Of a stretch of DNA of 64,000 nt, positions 63,991 through 64,000 are shown in pieces. This DNA comes from Saccharina japonica (Eukaryota; Sar; Phaeophyceae; Laminariales; Laminariaceae). The stretch covers positions 231,491-295,490 of the forward strand of contig MEHQ01002613.1 in the NCBI GenBank assembly GCA_008828725.1, given 5' to 3'. Numbering within the stretch: the first letter of the stretch is position 1; the number at the start of each line of letters is the position of its first letter. The position numbers and the translations under genes are program-made. The notes under the pieces were generated by a model. The model did not search any database and had not been told where the DNA came from. It saw only the letters and a program-made list of their open reading frames with translations.

Positions 63991-64000
63991 TTTTTTTTTT

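Overview
The window looks like nuclear DNA from an intron-rich, transposon-laden eukaryote. A multicellular stramenopile such as a brown alga is my best guess. The reasons are GC-rich exons with long Gly/Ala/Ser/Pro runs, 0.4-2 kb introns full of small transposons, a stramenopile-flavoured Ty3/Gypsy element and a LINE tail of a type I associate with these genomes. No taxonomic search was possible. Apart from some transposon and fragment calls, everything gene-like reads on the + strand.

Host genes. (1) 1055-1934: the last two exons of a coiled-coil protein whose C-terminus resembles the ALMS motif. (2) 5786-12866: a complete five-exon RRP15 gene (pre-60S ribosome biogenesis). The splice phases agree and the family hallmark around 'ATRGVVALFNAI' is formed across an exon junction. 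(3) 50966 to beyond 63160: eleven exons of a UBE3C/UPL6-7-type HECT E3 ubiquitin ligase. The IQ-like start is incomplete and the catalytic HECT lobe lies past the right edge. All eleven joins keep phase.

Mobile DNA. A 12.4-kb Ty3/Gypsy element (16962-29411) sits between recognisable LTR segments. Its pol carries a NADAR (YbiA-like, ADP-ribose/NAD-metabolite glycosidase) domain ahead of the protease, then RT, RNase H, integrase, chromodomain and a Tudor-like module. It is decayed: in-frame stops, frameshifts, a lost RT thumb and a 27-bp duplication. It is flanked on the left by a hAT-like repeat and a 1.43-kb near-perfect palindrome (14861-16291) with a small transposon at its exact centre.

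The rest (about 29.4-50.9 kb, and the introns) is a mosaic. It holds tRNA-derived SINEs, two non-autonomous hAT elements with perfect 8-bp target duplications, LINE 3' ends with microsatellite tails and several MITE families (piggyBac-like TTAA, Stowaway-like, long palindromic types). It also holds about ten copies of an unnamed ~210-bp repeat that always ends in a C-run, plus local tandem duplications. The most unusual system is the NADAR-bearing retrotransposon.
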